Notes: a model not told the origin generated them from the sequence alone. DNA of 64,000 bases from Sphingomonas swuensis (GCF_039538045.1 NZ_BAABBQ010000001.1:1696001-1760000); one strand, 5' to 3'. Shown: positions 29,978 to 39,326, counted from the first letter of the stretch. Numbers and translations are program-made.

Positions 29978-30007
29978 CAAAAAGGGCCGCCCCTTTGCGG
30001 AGCGGCC
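29978..30007 (-). terminator. Rho-independent terminator of quinone oxidoreductase gene
   Basis: On the minus strand GGCCGCTCC (30007-29999) pairs with GGGGCGGCC (29993-29985) with one G-T, a five-base loop, then CTTTTTG. It separates the oxidoreductase from trcR, so trcR has its own promoter or depends on read-through. Confidence 0.85.
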
Positions 30008-30057
30008 GTCATGGTCGGGCAGATACGCCGATGCGCCCGCGAGGGCAAGACGAACTG

Positions 30058-31050
30058 TCAGCAGGTCAGCACGATCTTGCCGACATGCTCGCCCGCCTCC
30101 ATCCGGGCATGGGCGGCGGCGGCTTCGCGCAGCGGGAAGCTGCGGTCGATCACCGGGCGCAGCTGCCCGCTCTCGACGAAGCCCCAGACCGTCCGGCGAA
30201 GCTCCTCCGCGACGTCGGCTTTGAAGGCGGTCGGACGCGGGCGAAGGGTCGATCCGGTCAGCGTCAGGCGCCTGCGCATGATCTCGAGGATGTTGAGCTC
30301 GGACGTCGCACCGCGCTGGGTGGCGATCGAGACATGGCGCCCGTCATCGGCGAGGCAGGACAGGTTGCGGGGAAGATAGTCGCCGCCGACCATGTCGAGA
30401 CAGATGTCGACGCCCCGCCCTCGTGTCAGCGCCTTCACTTCCTCGACGAAGTCCTGCGTGCGATAGTTGATGGCCGCCGTGGCTCCGAGCCCCCGCGCGG
30501 CGGCGCACTTGTCGTCGCTCCCGCAGGTCACGATCGCCTTGATCCCGAACAACCGGCAAAGCGCGATTGCCATGGTTCCGATGCCACTGGTCCCGCCATG
30601 GATCAGCGCCCAGTCGCCCTCGGAGGCGAAGCCCCGCTCGAACAGGTTGACCCAGACCGTAAACAGGGTCTCCGGCAGAGCTGCGGCTTGCTCGAGCGGG
30701 AGGCCTCCCGGAACAGGAAGGCAGGTTCCGCTCGGAGCCAGCGCATATTCGGCATAGCCGCCCCCGGCGACGAGCGCACAGACGTTGGTCCCGATCAGGT
30801 GGGTCGCGCCCTCGCCCGCTGCGACGACCTGCCCTGCGATCTCGAGACCAGGGATGTCCGAGGCACCCGGCGGGGGCGGGTAGAAGCCGCGACGCTGCAG
30901 CACGTCGGGCCGATTGACCCCGGCGGCGGCGACCTTGACCAGCACCTCGCCCGGGCCCGGCTTCGGGATCGGTCTCGTGCCGGGGACGAGTGCCTCTGGG
31001 CCACCCGGCGTCCTGATTTCGATTACCGTCATGACGTCAGGCAGGTCCAT
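30058..31050 (-). CDS. NAD(P)H-quinone oxidoreductase, zinc-independent MDR family
   Basis: 330 residues, with a second possible start seven codons in (MTVIEI). Medium-chain reductase fold without structural zinc. GVNRPDVLQRRGFYPPPPG near the N-terminus, the nucleotide site IHGGTSGIGTMAIAL and the C-terminal HARMEAGEHVGKIVL match the QOR/PIG3 branch. It probably reduces quinones with NADPH. A terminator follows at 29978-30007. Confidence 0.9.
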   Translation of the reverse strand: MDLPDVMTVIEIRTPGGPEALVPGTRPIPKPGPGEVLVKVAAAGVNRPDVLQRRGFYPPPPGASDIPGLEIAGQVVAAGEGATHLIGTNVCALVAGGGYAEYALAPSGTCLPVPGGLPLEQAAALPETLFTVWVNLFERGFASEGDWALIHGGTSGIGTMAIALCRLFGIKAIVTCGSDDKCAAARGLGATAAINYRTQDFVEEVKALTRGRGVDICLDMVGGDYLPRNLSCLADDGRHVSIATQRGATSELNILEIMRRRLTLTGSTLRPRPTAFKADVAEELRRTVWGFVESGQLRPVIDRSFPLREAAAAHARMEAGEHVGKIVLTC

Positions 31051-31182
31051 GCGTGTCCTTCGGCTGTCTCGATCGCCCCGTTACCTAGCCATAAGGGCTG
31101 TTATGCTCGCGGGAAGCAAAAATCGGACGAGCAGCGAAGGCCTTTGTTGACTTGGAGGATTTGAGGTCCGACCTTCGTCGGC

Positions 31183-31377
31183 ATGGATGACGATTTCTTT
31201 TCGTCCAAGCCGGATGACCCCCTGGTGCTGCTGGCCCGTCAGGACCTCGACCCCCTGAGCCGCGACGAGCTCACCGGGCGGATCGAAGCCCTCGAGGCGG
31301 AGATCGCCCGGGTTCGCCACCACATCGACGCGGTCACGAAGCACCGCTCCGCCGCCGATGCGCTGTTCAAGCGCTAG
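31183..31377 (+). CDS. DUF1192 family protein
   Basis: 64 residues from the ATG at 31183. Short acidic protein with DPLVLLARQDLDPLSRDELTGRIEALEAEIARV, a helix typical of DUF1192 with heptad-like spacing; likely a small coiled coil. Function unknown. Divergent from the quinone oxidoreductase with 132 bp between starts, and 108 bp before clpA on the same strand. Confidence 0.85.
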   Translation: MDDDFFSSKPDDPLVLLARQDLDPLSRDELTGRIEALEAEIARVRHHIDAVTKHRSAADALFKR

Positions 31378-31485
31378 CAGCGGCCATCCTGACCTTTCCG
31401 CCGCCCTTGCAGCGGCCGCAACGCCTCACGAGATAAGAAGTTAAGGAAAGCGGGTGCGTCCTGTCCCCGCCTAAGGAGTTCCCGA

Positions 31486-33873
31486 ATGCCAAGTTTCGCC
31501 CGCGAGCTCGAGCAGACCCTCCACAATGCGCTTGGGGAGGCGAGCCGCCGCCGCCACGAATATGCGACCCTCGAGCATCTGCTGATGGCGCTGATCGACG
31601 ACAATCATGCGTCCAAGGTGATGACCGCCTGCGGGGTCAACCGCGACGAGCTGAAGGCTACCGTCAAGCAGTATCTCGACGGCGAGCTCGGTGCCTTGGT
31701 CGCCGACAGCGGTACCGACCCGACCCCGACCAGCGGCTTCCAGCGCGTCGTCCAGCGCGCCATCCTTCACGTCCAGTCGTCGGGCCGTGACGAGGTCACC
31801 GGCGCCAACGTGCTGGTCGCCCTCTTCTCCGAGCGCGAGAGCTACGCGGTCTATTTCCTTCAGCAGCAGGACATGAGCCGCCTCGATGCGGTCACCTACA
31901 TCAGCCACGGGGTTGGCAAGGGCGAGAGCGCCGAGACTCCTGCTGCGGGCGAGCAGCCGGTCGAGACCAAGAGCGACAAGGGCGGCGACAAGAAGGAATC
32001 CGCCCTCAAGCAGTTCACCGTCGACCTCAATGAGAAGGCCAAGGTCGGCAAGGTCGATCCGCTGATCGGGCGCATGGCCGAGGTCGACCGGACGGTCCAG
32101 ATCCTCTGCCGCCGGTCCAAGAACAACCCGCTTTACGTGGGCGATCCGGGCGTCGGGAAGACGGCCATCGCAGAAGGCCTGGCGCGCAAGATCGTCGAGG
32201 GCGACGTGCCCGAGGTGCTCAAGCCGGCGGTCATCTACTCGCTCGACATGGGCGCGCTTCTGGCCGGCACGCGCTATCGCGGCGACTTCGAGGAGCGGCT
32301 GAAGTCGGTCGTCTCGGAGCTCGAGAAGCTGCCGGACGCGATCCTGTTCATCGACGAGATCCACACCGTCATCGGTGCCGGCGCGACCAGCGGCGGGGCG
32401 ATGGACGCGTCCAACCTCCTCAAGCCGGCGCTGTCGAGCGGCGCGATCCGCTGCATCGGCTCGACCACTTACAAGGAGTTCCGTAACCACTTCGAGAAGG
32501 ATCGGGCACTGCTCCGGCGCTTCCAGAAGATCGACGTCAACGAGCCGACGGTCGAGGACACGATCAAGATCATCGCCGGGCTTCGCTCCTCGTTCGAGCA
32601 GCATCACCAGGTCCGCTACACCCCCGATGCCATCAAGTCGGCGGTGGAGCTGTCGGCGCGCTACATCCATGACCGCAAGCTGCCCGACAAGGCGATCGAC
32701 GTGATCGACGAAGTCGGCGCGATGCAGATGCTGGTGCCGCCGTCCAAGCGGAAGAAGGTGATCACGCCCAAGGAGGTCGAGCAGGTCGTGGCGACCATGG
32801 CCCGGATCCCGCCGAAGAGCGTGTCGACCGACGACAAGAAGACGCTCCAGCACCTGGAAGCGGACCTCAAGCGCGTCGTGTTCGGGCAGGACCTCGCGGT
32901 CGAGCGGCTCGCCTCGGCGATCAAGCTCAGCCGCGCCGGCCTTCGCGATCCCGACAAGCCGATCGGCAACTACCTCTTCTCGGGGCCGACCGGCGTCGGC
33001 AAGACCGAGGTGGCGCGCCAGCTGGCGTCGATCCTCGGCATCCCGCTGCAGCGCTTCGACATGTCGGAATATATGGAGCGGCACTCGGTCAGCCGGCTGA
33101 TTGGCGCGCCTCCGGGCTATGTCGGCTACGACCAGGGCGGTCTCCTGACCGACGCGGTCGACCAGCAGCCGCACAGCGTGCTCTTGCTTGACGAGATCGA
33201 GAAGGCGCACCCGGACCTGTTCAACATCCTCCTGCAGGTGATGGACAACGGCAAGCTGACCGATCACCACGGCAAGACCGTCGACTTCCGCAACACGATC
33301 CTGATCATGACCACCAACGCCGGTGCGTCGGACATGGCGCGTGAGAGCATCGGCTTCGGGGCGTCGAGCCGCGAGGACGTGCAGGAAGACGCGATCCGCA
33401 AGATGTTCACGCCCGAATTCCGCAACCGCCTCGATGCGGTGGTGCCGTTCGGTTACCTGCCGCCGGCGGTGGTCGCGCGGGTGGTGGACAAGTTCATCCT
33501 CCAGCTCGAGCTCCAGCTGGCGGATCGCGGCGTCCACATCGAACTGGACGACGAGGCTCGCGAGTGGCTCACCGCCAAGGGCTATGACAAGCTCTACGGC
33601 GCGCGTCCGATGGGTCGCCTGGTCCAGGAGAAGATCAAGCAGCCGCTCGCCGAGGAACTGCTCTTCGGCAAGCTGGTCCACGGCGGAGAGGTCAAGGTAC
33701 GGCTCAAGGACAATGCCCCGGTGTTCGAGATCACCCCCGCGGCTCCGGCCAAGGCGGTGAAGGGCAAGGTCAAGGCCAAGTCGGTCAAGGTCCGCGACGT
33801 TCGCGCCGGCGAGGCGCCGCAGGCGAACCCCGAAGAGGGTGAGCAGCCGGAAAGCCCGACGACGACCGAATGA
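31486..33873 (+). CDS. clpA: ATP-dependent Clp protease ATP-binding subunit ClpA
   Basis: 795 residues. Hexameric AAA+ unfoldase that feeds substrates to ClpP. N-terminal domain (1-140) that binds ClpS, a charged linker (about 145-175) and two ATPase modules: Walker A GDPGVGKT (about 222) and GPTGVGKT (about 503), with matching Walker B LFIDEIH and LLLDEIE. The ClpP-docking loop IGF is at 622-624. AAGGAG precedes the start. clpS, often immediately upstream, is not adjacent here. A hairpin follows the stop. Confidence 0.98.
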   Translation: MPSFARELEQTLHNALGEASRRRHEYATLEHLLMALIDDNHASKVMTACGVNRDELKATVKQYLDGELGALVADSGTDPTPTSGFQRVVQRAILHVQSSGRDEVTGANVLVALFSERESYAVYFLQQQDMSRLDAVTYISHGVGKGESAETPAAGEQPVETKSDKGGDKKESALKQFTVDLNEKAKVGKVDPLIGRMAEVDRTVQILCRRSKNNPLYVGDPGVGKTAIAEGLARKIVEGDVPEVLKPAVIYSLDMGALLAGTRYRGDFEERLKSVVSELEKLPDAILFIDEIHTVIGAGATSGGAMDASNLLKPALSSGAIRCIGSTTYKEFRNHFEKDRALLRRFQKIDVNEPTVEDTIKIIAGLRSSFEQHHQVRYTPDAIKSAVELSARYIHDRKLPDKAIDVIDEVGAMQMLVPPSKRKKVITPKEVEQVVATMARIPPKSVSTDDKKTLQHLEADLKRVVFGQDLAVERLASAIKLSRAGLRDPDKPIGNYLFSGPTGVGKTEVARQLASILGIPLQRFDMSEYMERHSVSRLIGAPPGYVGYDQGGLLTDAVDQQPHSVLLLDEIEKAHPDLFNILLQVMDNGKLTDHHGKTVDFRNTILIMTTNAGASDMARESIGFGASSREDVQEDAIRKMFTPEFRNRLDAVVPFGYLPPAVVARVVDKFILQLELQLADRGVHIELDDEAREWLTAKGYDKLYGARPMGRLVQEKIKQPLAEELLFGKLVHGGEVKVRLKDNAPVFEITPAAPAKAVKGKVKAKSVKVRDVRAGEAPQANPEEGEQPESPTTTE

Positions 33874-33880
33874 TCTACCA

Positions 33881-33917
33881 AGTGGCAGGCGTGACGTCCG
33901 TCCGCCTGCCACTTTCC
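33881..33917 (+). terminator. Terminator-like hairpin after clpA
   Basis: AGTGGCAGGCG (33881-33891) pairs perfectly with CGCCTGCCACT (33903-33913), an 11-bp stem with an 11-base loop, followed by TTCC and a weak T-rich tail. Position just past the clpA stop supports termination, but the T-run is poor. Confidence 0.65.
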
Positions 33918-34023
33918 TACCTTCCGGTCGTTCATCGGACATGCGTCCCGGAGTTGCCGACCATCATTCCGCGTTGAGGAACCCACCCTCACCTCCGCCG
34001 CTGAGCGAAACTCTTCCGCTCTG

Positions 34024-35349
34024 ATGATCGCGCTTCCGATCGTCGATCCGCGGATCATCACGCTTCTCGTGCTCGCAGCCGTTGTCTTCGCGCTCATCTG
34101 GGACAAGGCGCGGTCGGACGTGGTCGCGCTCGCCGGAGCGGCGGTCCTCCTGCTGACCGGGGTTGTCCGCCCCATCCAGGTGCAGAGCGCCTTCGCCAGC
34201 CCGGCGATCATCACTCTCGCCTCGCTGTTCGTCATTGCCTACGCGATGGAGCTTGCGGGCCTGCTCGACAGCGGCATCCGCCGACTGGTCGCGCTATGCC
34301 GGCGGATCGGCGCGGTCGGCTTGTGGATCGTCGTCGGCCTGTGCGGCACCTTCTCGGCCTTCCTCAACAACACGCCGATGGTGGTCCTCGCAGCGCCGGT
34401 TCTGCGCGACACCGCCCAGTCGCTCGGTCTTTCGCCCAAGCGCTTCCTCATCCCTTTGTCCTATGCGACGATCCTCGGCGGCGGCTGCACCCTCATCGGG
34501 ACCTCCACCAACCTCCTCGTCAACGACATGGCGGGCGCCGCCGGCCAGCAGAAGTTCGGCATCTTCGAGATCACCCCGGTCGGCCTCGCCGTCGCGCTTG
34601 CCGGCGGGCTCTACCTCCTGCTGTTCAGCGGCAAGCTGATCGACACGTCGGAGCGACCCGGCGAGGAGGTGAGCGCCCCTACCGGCCTCGGCGGGACAAC
34701 CATGGCGGGCGGGCAGATCGGCGACCCGCGCGCCTTCGCCACTCAGCGAACGCTCCGCCCCCTTCGCGCGCTCGTTTCGCTCGCAGTATTCATTGGCGTG
34801 ATCGCGCTGTCCGCGTGGGGGATCGTGCCAATCGCCGCCGCTGCCTTCGCTGGCGCCGTGCTCCTCATCCTGCTCCGGGTCATCACCGCGGACGAGGCCT
34901 ATAGCGGGCTTAGGCCCGACGTGCTGATGCTCATCGCCGGAATGCTGGTGCTCGGCATCGCGCTTCGAACCTCGGGCCTTGCCGAGCAGATGACCGAGTT
35001 GCTGGTCGGCAACCTCGAGCAGCTAAGCCCGCTCCTTGCGCTCATCCTCATCTATGGCGTCGTGCTTCTCGCGACCGAGATCCTGTCGAATGCGACGGTG
35101 GCGGTGCTGTTCACGCCCATCGCGGTCAGCATGGGCGAGGCACTTCAGGTCAGTCCCCGCCCCTTTCTGGTGGCGGTGATGATGGCCGGAAGCGCCGCCT
35201 TCGCGACGCCCTTCGGCTACCAGACCAACGCGCTGGTCTATCAGATGGGCCGCTACCGCTACCTCGACTTCCTGCGCGTCGGGTTGCCGCTCAACCTCGT
35301 GACCTGGATCACTGCCATCGCGGCGATCCTGATCGTCTTCCCCTTCTGA
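34024..35349 (+). CDS. SLC13/DASS family permease (short form)
   Basis: 441 residues with about 11 hydrophobic segments. Two motifs of divalent-anion sodium symporters are clear: FLNNTPMVV near residue 118 and GCTLIGTSTNLLVN near 157, with their second-half counterparts EILSNATVAVL and TPFGYQTNALVY. Many bacterial members of this type have regulatory TrkA_C domains between the halves; here only a short hydrophilic loop (about 205-245) is present. Imports dicarboxylates, sulfate or similar anions; substrate not predictable. Confidence 0.88.
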   Translation: MIALPIVDPRIITLLVLAAVVFALIWDKARSDVVALAGAAVLLLTGVVRPIQVQSAFASPAIITLASLFVIAYAMELAGLLDSGIRRLVALCRRIGAVGLWIVVGLCGTFSAFLNNTPMVVLAAPVLRDTAQSLGLSPKRFLIPLSYATILGGGCTLIGTSTNLLVNDMAGAAGQQKFGIFEITPVGLAVALAGGLYLLLFSGKLIDTSERPGEEVSAPTGLGGTTMAGGQIGDPRAFATQRTLRPLRALVSLAVFIGVIALSAWGIVPIAAAAFAGAVLLILLRVITADEAYSGLRPDVLMLIAGMLVLGIALRTSGLAEQMTELLVGNLEQLSPLLALILIYGVVLLATEILSNATVAVLFTPIAVSMGEALQVSPRPFLVAVMMAGSAAFATPFGYQTNALVYQMGRYRYLDFLRVGLPLNLVTWITAIAAILIVFPF

Positions 35350-35351
35350 TT

Positions 35352-35828
35352 CTAGCTCTTGGTGCTCAGCTCGATCGTCCCGCGGGTCCCGCTTCCATTC
35401 GGCACGAGGCGCATGACGAAGGGCGAGCCGTCCTTGGTCTTGCCCTTGATGGCACCGCCCGACATCGCCGCCTGCATCCCCTTGTCCTTGAACGACGCGA
35501 GGAAGTAGCGGCCGGTCTCGGCCGGAGGCGCGGGTGCGATGAAGCTCATGTCGACCCTCGCCTCGTTGCCGTCACCGGCATTGAGGTTGAAGCCGGTCAT
35601 CCGGCTTCCCTTTGGCAGCGTGACTCCATCGATGTCGAAGTCGCCGCTCGCCATCATCGCGTTGGGCAGCTTTAGGTTACCCTTGGCGAACGGCATGTCG
35701 AACTTGACGCTGCCATTGGCATCCGCGCTCAGTGCGACCTTCTCGTCGCCGTTCGCCGGCGTCCTGACCTCGGCATCGCAGGCCGTGAGCAGCAGGGGTG
35801 CGGCAAGGATCGACAGCAGCGACTTCAT
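35352..35828 (-). CDS. Hypothetical lipoprotein
   Basis: 158 residues from the ATG at 35828, preceded by GGAGGG. The signal sequence ends in a lipobox (LLTAC, cysteine 17), so it is lipid-anchored; the aspartate after the cysteine could favour the inner membrane if the E. coli rule applies. Mature protein of about 140 residues with mixed beta pattern (VKFDMPFAKGNLKLPNAMM, DFDIDGVTLPKGSRM), similar to sphingomonad proteins annotated only as hypothetical. No conserved function recognised. Confidence 0.75.
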   Translation of the reverse strand: MKSLLSILAAPLLLTACDAEVRTPANGDEKVALSADANGSVKFDMPFAKGNLKLPNAMMASGDFDIDGVTLPKGSRMTGFNLNAGDGNEARVDMSFIAPAPPAETGRYFLASFKDKGMQAAMSGGAIKGKTKDGSPFVMRLVPNGSGTRGTIELSTKS

Positions 35829-35879
35829 GGAACGGCCCTCCGGTGTGTTGCTGCCACAATACACCCTCGGATTGAGCCG

Positions 35880-36737
35880 TCAAGCGTGCACTAGCATCCC
35901 GCGCTCGAGCCAGTCCGCCGCCGCCGCGGTCCACAGCAGCCCCATCAGCAGGTCGAGCCGCATCGGCTGGATCGGTTCGAGACCGCTGCCCGGATAGAAG
36001 GTCAGCTCCCCGAAGCGGGGCGCGCCGTCGATCTCGTAGAAGTCGACCCGAACGAACGGGAATTCGCGGCCGAGTTCCTCCGCCGCGGCAAGCATCCGCT
36101 CAAGCGACTCCGGCATGACGGGATCGGGATCGTCGGTCGGCAGCGACACCCGCTTCCAGGCCCGGTCGAACACGATCCAGCGATGCTGCTCCCCACGGCC
36201 GAGATGGACCTGCACGAAGCGGGCGACGCCGGCGAAGACGAAGATCTTGTAGTCGATCGGCAGCGCTTCGCCGGTGCCGATGAAGGGCTCGACGATGACC
36301 CCCCGCGTGATCTCGCCGTAGAGCCATTCGTCGAGCCAAGCGCCATAGGGCCGTCCGGCCCATCTGCGCGCGCGGCGCACGGCTTCGCGGTGATCGGCCA
36401 GCGAGCGGACCACCATGTTCTGGTTGCAGCCGTGGCGAGACTTGACGATCACCGGCAAGGGCCAATCCGGACGCGTCGGCATCACTTTCCCGGCCCACAG
36501 CGTCGGCGTGATCCACTCCGGCCCGAGCCGCTCCGCGACCCAGTCCTTGACCAGCACCTTGTCCGCCAGGATTGGAAGCCGTGGGTCGCGGTCGTTGAGC
36601 TTGCGATGCTGCACCCATTCGGTGAACAGCCGCGGCGCGCTCAACCTGGCGAGCCGGCGGTGCCGCCACCAGTAGGTCAATTGAACACGCAGCGCGCTGC
36701 TTCCGACGGCGGTCGGGGGTGCGGGAAAGCTCACCAT
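35880..36737 (-). CDS. TupA-like ATP-grasp family protein
   Basis: 285 residues from the ATG at 36737. ATP-grasp features: VIVKSRHGCNQNMVVRS (lysine and glycine loop), IVEPFIG, IDYKIFVFAG, and the acidic metal site VRVDFYEIDGAPRFGELTFYPGSG. This matches the family named for TupA of teichuronopeptide synthesis, which often sits in polysaccharide clusters. No glycosyltransferase is adjacent, so substrate is unknown. It lies downstream of the divergent M28 gene and upstream of the lipoprotein. Confidence 0.85.
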   Translation of the reverse strand: MVSFPAPPTAVGSSALRVQLTYWWRHRRLARLSAPRLFTEWVQHRKLNDRDPRLPILADKVLVKDWVAERLGPEWITPTLWAGKVMPTRPDWPLPVIVKSRHGCNQNMVVRSLADHREAVRRARRWAGRPYGAWLDEWLYGEITRGVIVEPFIGTGEALPIDYKIFVFAGVARFVQVHLGRGEQHRWIVFDRAWKRVSLPTDDPDPVMPESLERMLAAAEELGREFPFVRVDFYEIDGAPRFGELTFYPGSGLEPIQPMRLDLLMGLLWTAAAADWLERGMLVHA

Positions 36738-36863
36738 TGAAGGGCAAGCTCCGGAACGGGCAGGTTGGTTCCGCCTCCGGTCCGATGCTCCGAAGAAACC
36801 GAAAGCACTTTGCAGTGGCGCCCTCCCAGCGCATGACTGCACTACCATTCTCTTTGCGGAGCC

Positions 36864-38570
36864 TTGCCTGTGATCCGTCCGTTCGTTCTGCTCGCCGCCA
36901 CCACGCTCGCCACCGCGCCTGCGATCGCACAGAATTTCTCGATCCCGCGCCTGACGCAGGACATCAAGACCCTCTCGGACGACAGCTTCGCCGGGCGCGG
37001 TCCCGCGACCGAGGGAGAGACCAAGACGGTCGCCTATCTCGTCCGGCAACTGACCGCAGCAGGCGTCCAGCCCGGCGGCGAGGTCGCGGACGGCAAGCGC
37101 CAATGGACCCAGCGCGTGCCCTTGCTCCAGTCGAGCTGGAGCGGCGATCCGGTGCTGACGCTGCAGGGGGGAAGCGCGGCCGGTCGGCTTGCACAGGGCA
37201 CCGACATCGCGGTCCGCGCCCCGCTCACCGGCGCCAGCCAGCTCCGCCTCGACAATGTCCCGCTGGTATTCGCCGGCTACGGGGTCCAGGCGCCCGAGCG
37301 GCAGTGGGACGACTTCAAGGGCGTCGATGTCCGCGGCAAGATCCTCGCCGTCTTCATCAACGACCCCGACTTCGAGGGCGCGATCACCGATGGCGGCCCC
37401 GACTTCGGCGGAAAGGCGATGACCTACTACGGCCGCTGGACCTACAAATATGAGCAGGCGGCCAAGCTCGGCGCGGCCGGCGTGATGATCGTCCACGAGG
37501 ACGCGCCCGCTTCCTATGGCTGGGCCACCGTCAAGAATTCGAACACCAATACCATGTTCGACGTCGTCCGACAGAACCCCGCGGCCTCGCACCCGCTGAT
37601 GGAAAGCTGGGTGACCAGCGCGACGGCGGCGAAGATCTTCGCCTCGGCGGGCATGAGCCTGGCGCAGGCCAAGGCCGCCGCGCGCCGCCGCGACTTCCGC
37701 CTGATGGACCTTCCGGTCCGCTTCAGCGCCACCGGCAACGCCGCCGCCAAGGTCATTACCAGCTACAATGTGGTGGGCATCCTGCCCGGCAAGACCCGCC
37801 CCGACGAGACCGTCATCTACACCGCGCACCACGATCATCTCGGCATCGGCCAGCCGGACGCCAATGGCGACAACATCTACAATGGCGCACTCGACAATGC
37901 GACCGGCACCGCCCACGTGCTCGAACAGGCGCGCGCTTTCGCAAGGGAGCCGCGGACCGACCGGAGCCTCGTCTTCCTGTTTGTCGCGGCCGAGGAGAAG
38001 GGCCTCCTCGGCTCCGAATATTATGTCTCGAACCCGCTCTACGCGCTGTCGAAGACCGCGGGCGTGCTCAATACCGACGGCGGCTCGATTCACGGGCCGA
38101 CCCGCGACTTCACCATCTCGGGCACCGCCAAGGTCGGGCTGCTCGACATGCTGATCGCCGAGGGCCGTCGCCAGGGCCGCAGCTACACGCCCGACGCCAA
38201 GGTCGAGGCCGGCTACTTCTTCCGCTCCGACCACTTCCCCTTCGCCAAGCGCGGCGTGCCCGCGATCAGCTTCGGCGAGGGCCAGGACCTGGTCACCGGC
38301 GGACGGGCCCGGGGCGCGGCGCTCGAGGAGGAATATACCGCCAAGCGCTACCACCAGCCCGACGACGAATATGACTCGAGCTGGAACCTTACCGGTCTCG
38401 TCCAGGATGCCCAGCTTCTGCACCGCGTCGGACGCGACCTCGCCAACTCGACCGCCTGGCCGAACTGGAGCCAGGACAGCGAATTCCGCGGTGCCCGCGA
38501 CGCCACCGCCGGCGAACGGCCGGGCGCACCGGCCGCCGGTGCTGCCGTAGGCGCCGGCGAGCGGGGCTGA
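36864..38570 (+). CDS. M28 family zinc metallopeptidase with PA domain
   Basis: 568 residues from a TTG at 36864 (a GTG two codons later is equally possible), starting with a signal peptide (LLAATTLATAPAIAQ), so periplasmic or secreted. A protease-associated insert (about 120-230) precedes the M28 catalytic core. All two-zinc ligands are seen: HHDHLG, GALDNATGT, AAEEKGLLG, LNTDGG and RYHQPDDEYD. Likely an aminopeptidase. The C-terminal tail (about 545-568) is Ala/Gly/Pro-rich. Confidence 0.92.
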   Translation: MPVIRPFVLLAATTLATAPAIAQNFSIPRLTQDIKTLSDDSFAGRGPATEGETKTVAYLVRQLTAAGVQPGGEVADGKRQWTQRVPLLQSSWSGDPVLTLQGGSAAGRLAQGTDIAVRAPLTGASQLRLDNVPLVFAGYGVQAPERQWDDFKGVDVRGKILAVFINDPDFEGAITDGGPDFGGKAMTYYGRWTYKYEQAAKLGAAGVMIVHEDAPASYGWATVKNSNTNTMFDVVRQNPAASHPLMESWVTSATAAKIFASAGMSLAQAKAAARRRDFRLMDLPVRFSATGNAAAKVITSYNVVGILPGKTRPDETVIYTAHHDHLGIGQPDANGDNIYNGALDNATGTAHVLEQARAFAREPRTDRSLVFLFVAAEEKGLLGSEYYVSNPLYALSKTAGVLNTDGGSIHGPTRDFTISGTAKVGLLDMLIAEGRRQGRSYTPDAKVEAGYFFRSDHFPFAKRGVPAISFGEGQDLVTGGRARGAALEEEYTAKRYHQPDDEYDSSWNLTGLVQDAQLLHRVGRDLANSTAWPNWSQDSEFRGARDATAGERPGAPAAGAAVGAGERG

Positions 38571-38586
38571 CCGAACGCGCTGACGG

Positions 38587-38616
38587 GCCTCCTTCTTCAG
38601 GCTTGAGGAAGGAGGC
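38587..38616. repeat. Inverted repeat after the M28 gene
   Basis: GCCTCCTTC at 38587-38595 is complementary to GAAGGAGGC at 38608-38616 and pairing continues inward for three more positions with one G-T, leaving a short loop. No T-run follows on either strand, so it may be a factor-dependent terminator or an mRNA 3'-end stabiliser rather than an intrinsic terminator. Confidence 0.6.
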
Positions 38617-38664
38617 GCGGAGGCTACCGCTTGTTCGTCTTTTGTTCTGGCAAGGGGAAGCGCC

Positions 38665-39294
38665 GTGACCGATCTCACCTTCTACACCAATCCGCAGTCG
38701 CGCGGGCAGATCATCCGCTGGATGCTGGAAGAGGTCGGCGTCCCGTACGAGACCGAGATCCTGACCTATGGCGGCTCGATGACGGCCGAGCCCTACAAGT
38801 CGATCAACCCGATGATGAAGGTCCCCGCCATCCGCCACCGCGGCACGGTGGTGACCGAAGTGGCGGCGATCTGCGCTTATCTCGCCGATGCTTTTCCCGA
38901 AGCCGGGCTTGCTCCGGCGCTGACCGATCGGGCGGACTATTACCGCTTCCTCTTCTTCGCCTCGGGTCCGCTCGAGATGACCTTCAGCCTCAAGGCGATC
39001 CAATATGATCCGCCCGCCGACAAGCAGGCGATGTTCGGCCACGGCAGCGAGGCCCGCACCTTCGCCGCGCTCGAGACGATGCTGACCGGCCGCGACTATG
39101 CCTGCGGGGACCGCTTTACCGCCGCCGATCTTTATGTCGCCTCGCAACTCGGCTTCATGATGACGTTCGGGATGATCGAGGGCACTCCGCTCCTCAAGGC
39201 CTATGTCGCCCGCTGCACCGACCGGGAGGCGTACCGCCGCGCCAAGCAGATCGACACCGAAGCCGCCGAAGCGATGAAGACCGACGCTTCCTGA
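38665..39294 (+). CDS. Glutathione S-transferase family protein
   Basis: 209 residues from a GTG at 38665. N-terminal thioredoxin fold with YTNPQSRGQIIRWMLEEVG, where the serine or tyrosine would activate glutathione, and PMMKVPAIRHRGTVVTEVAAICAYLAD for glutathione binding. C-terminal helical domain with CGDRFTAADLYVASQL. A second, unrelated GST is at 21230. Substrate unknown. Confidence 0.9.
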   Translation: MTDLTFYTNPQSRGQIIRWMLEEVGVPYETEILTYGGSMTAEPYKSINPMMKVPAIRHRGTVVTEVAAICAYLADAFPEAGLAPALTDRADYYRFLFFASGPLEMTFSLKAIQYDPPADKQAMFGHGSEARTFAALETMLTGRDYACGDRFTAADLYVASQLGFMMTFGMIEGTPLLKAYVARCTDREAYRRAKQIDTEAAEAMKTDAS

Positions 39295-39307
39295 CAATTG
39301 ATCGTCA

Positions 39308-39326
39308 CCCCGGCCTTGAGCCGGGG
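39308..39326. repeat. REP-like palindrome
   Basis: CCCCGGC (39308-39314) pairs with GCCGGGG (39320-39326) around a five-base loop, followed by TCCCGCTT. This is the classic form of a short palindromic element that I recognise from many sphingomonad intergenic regions. It lies between the GST and the dienelactone hydrolase, on the same strand. Confidence 0.6.

Noticed and set aside
31471..33942. Minus-strand open frame of 823 codons over clpA
   Set aside because: Full antisense mirror of ClpA codons; no family resemblance and no start signal.
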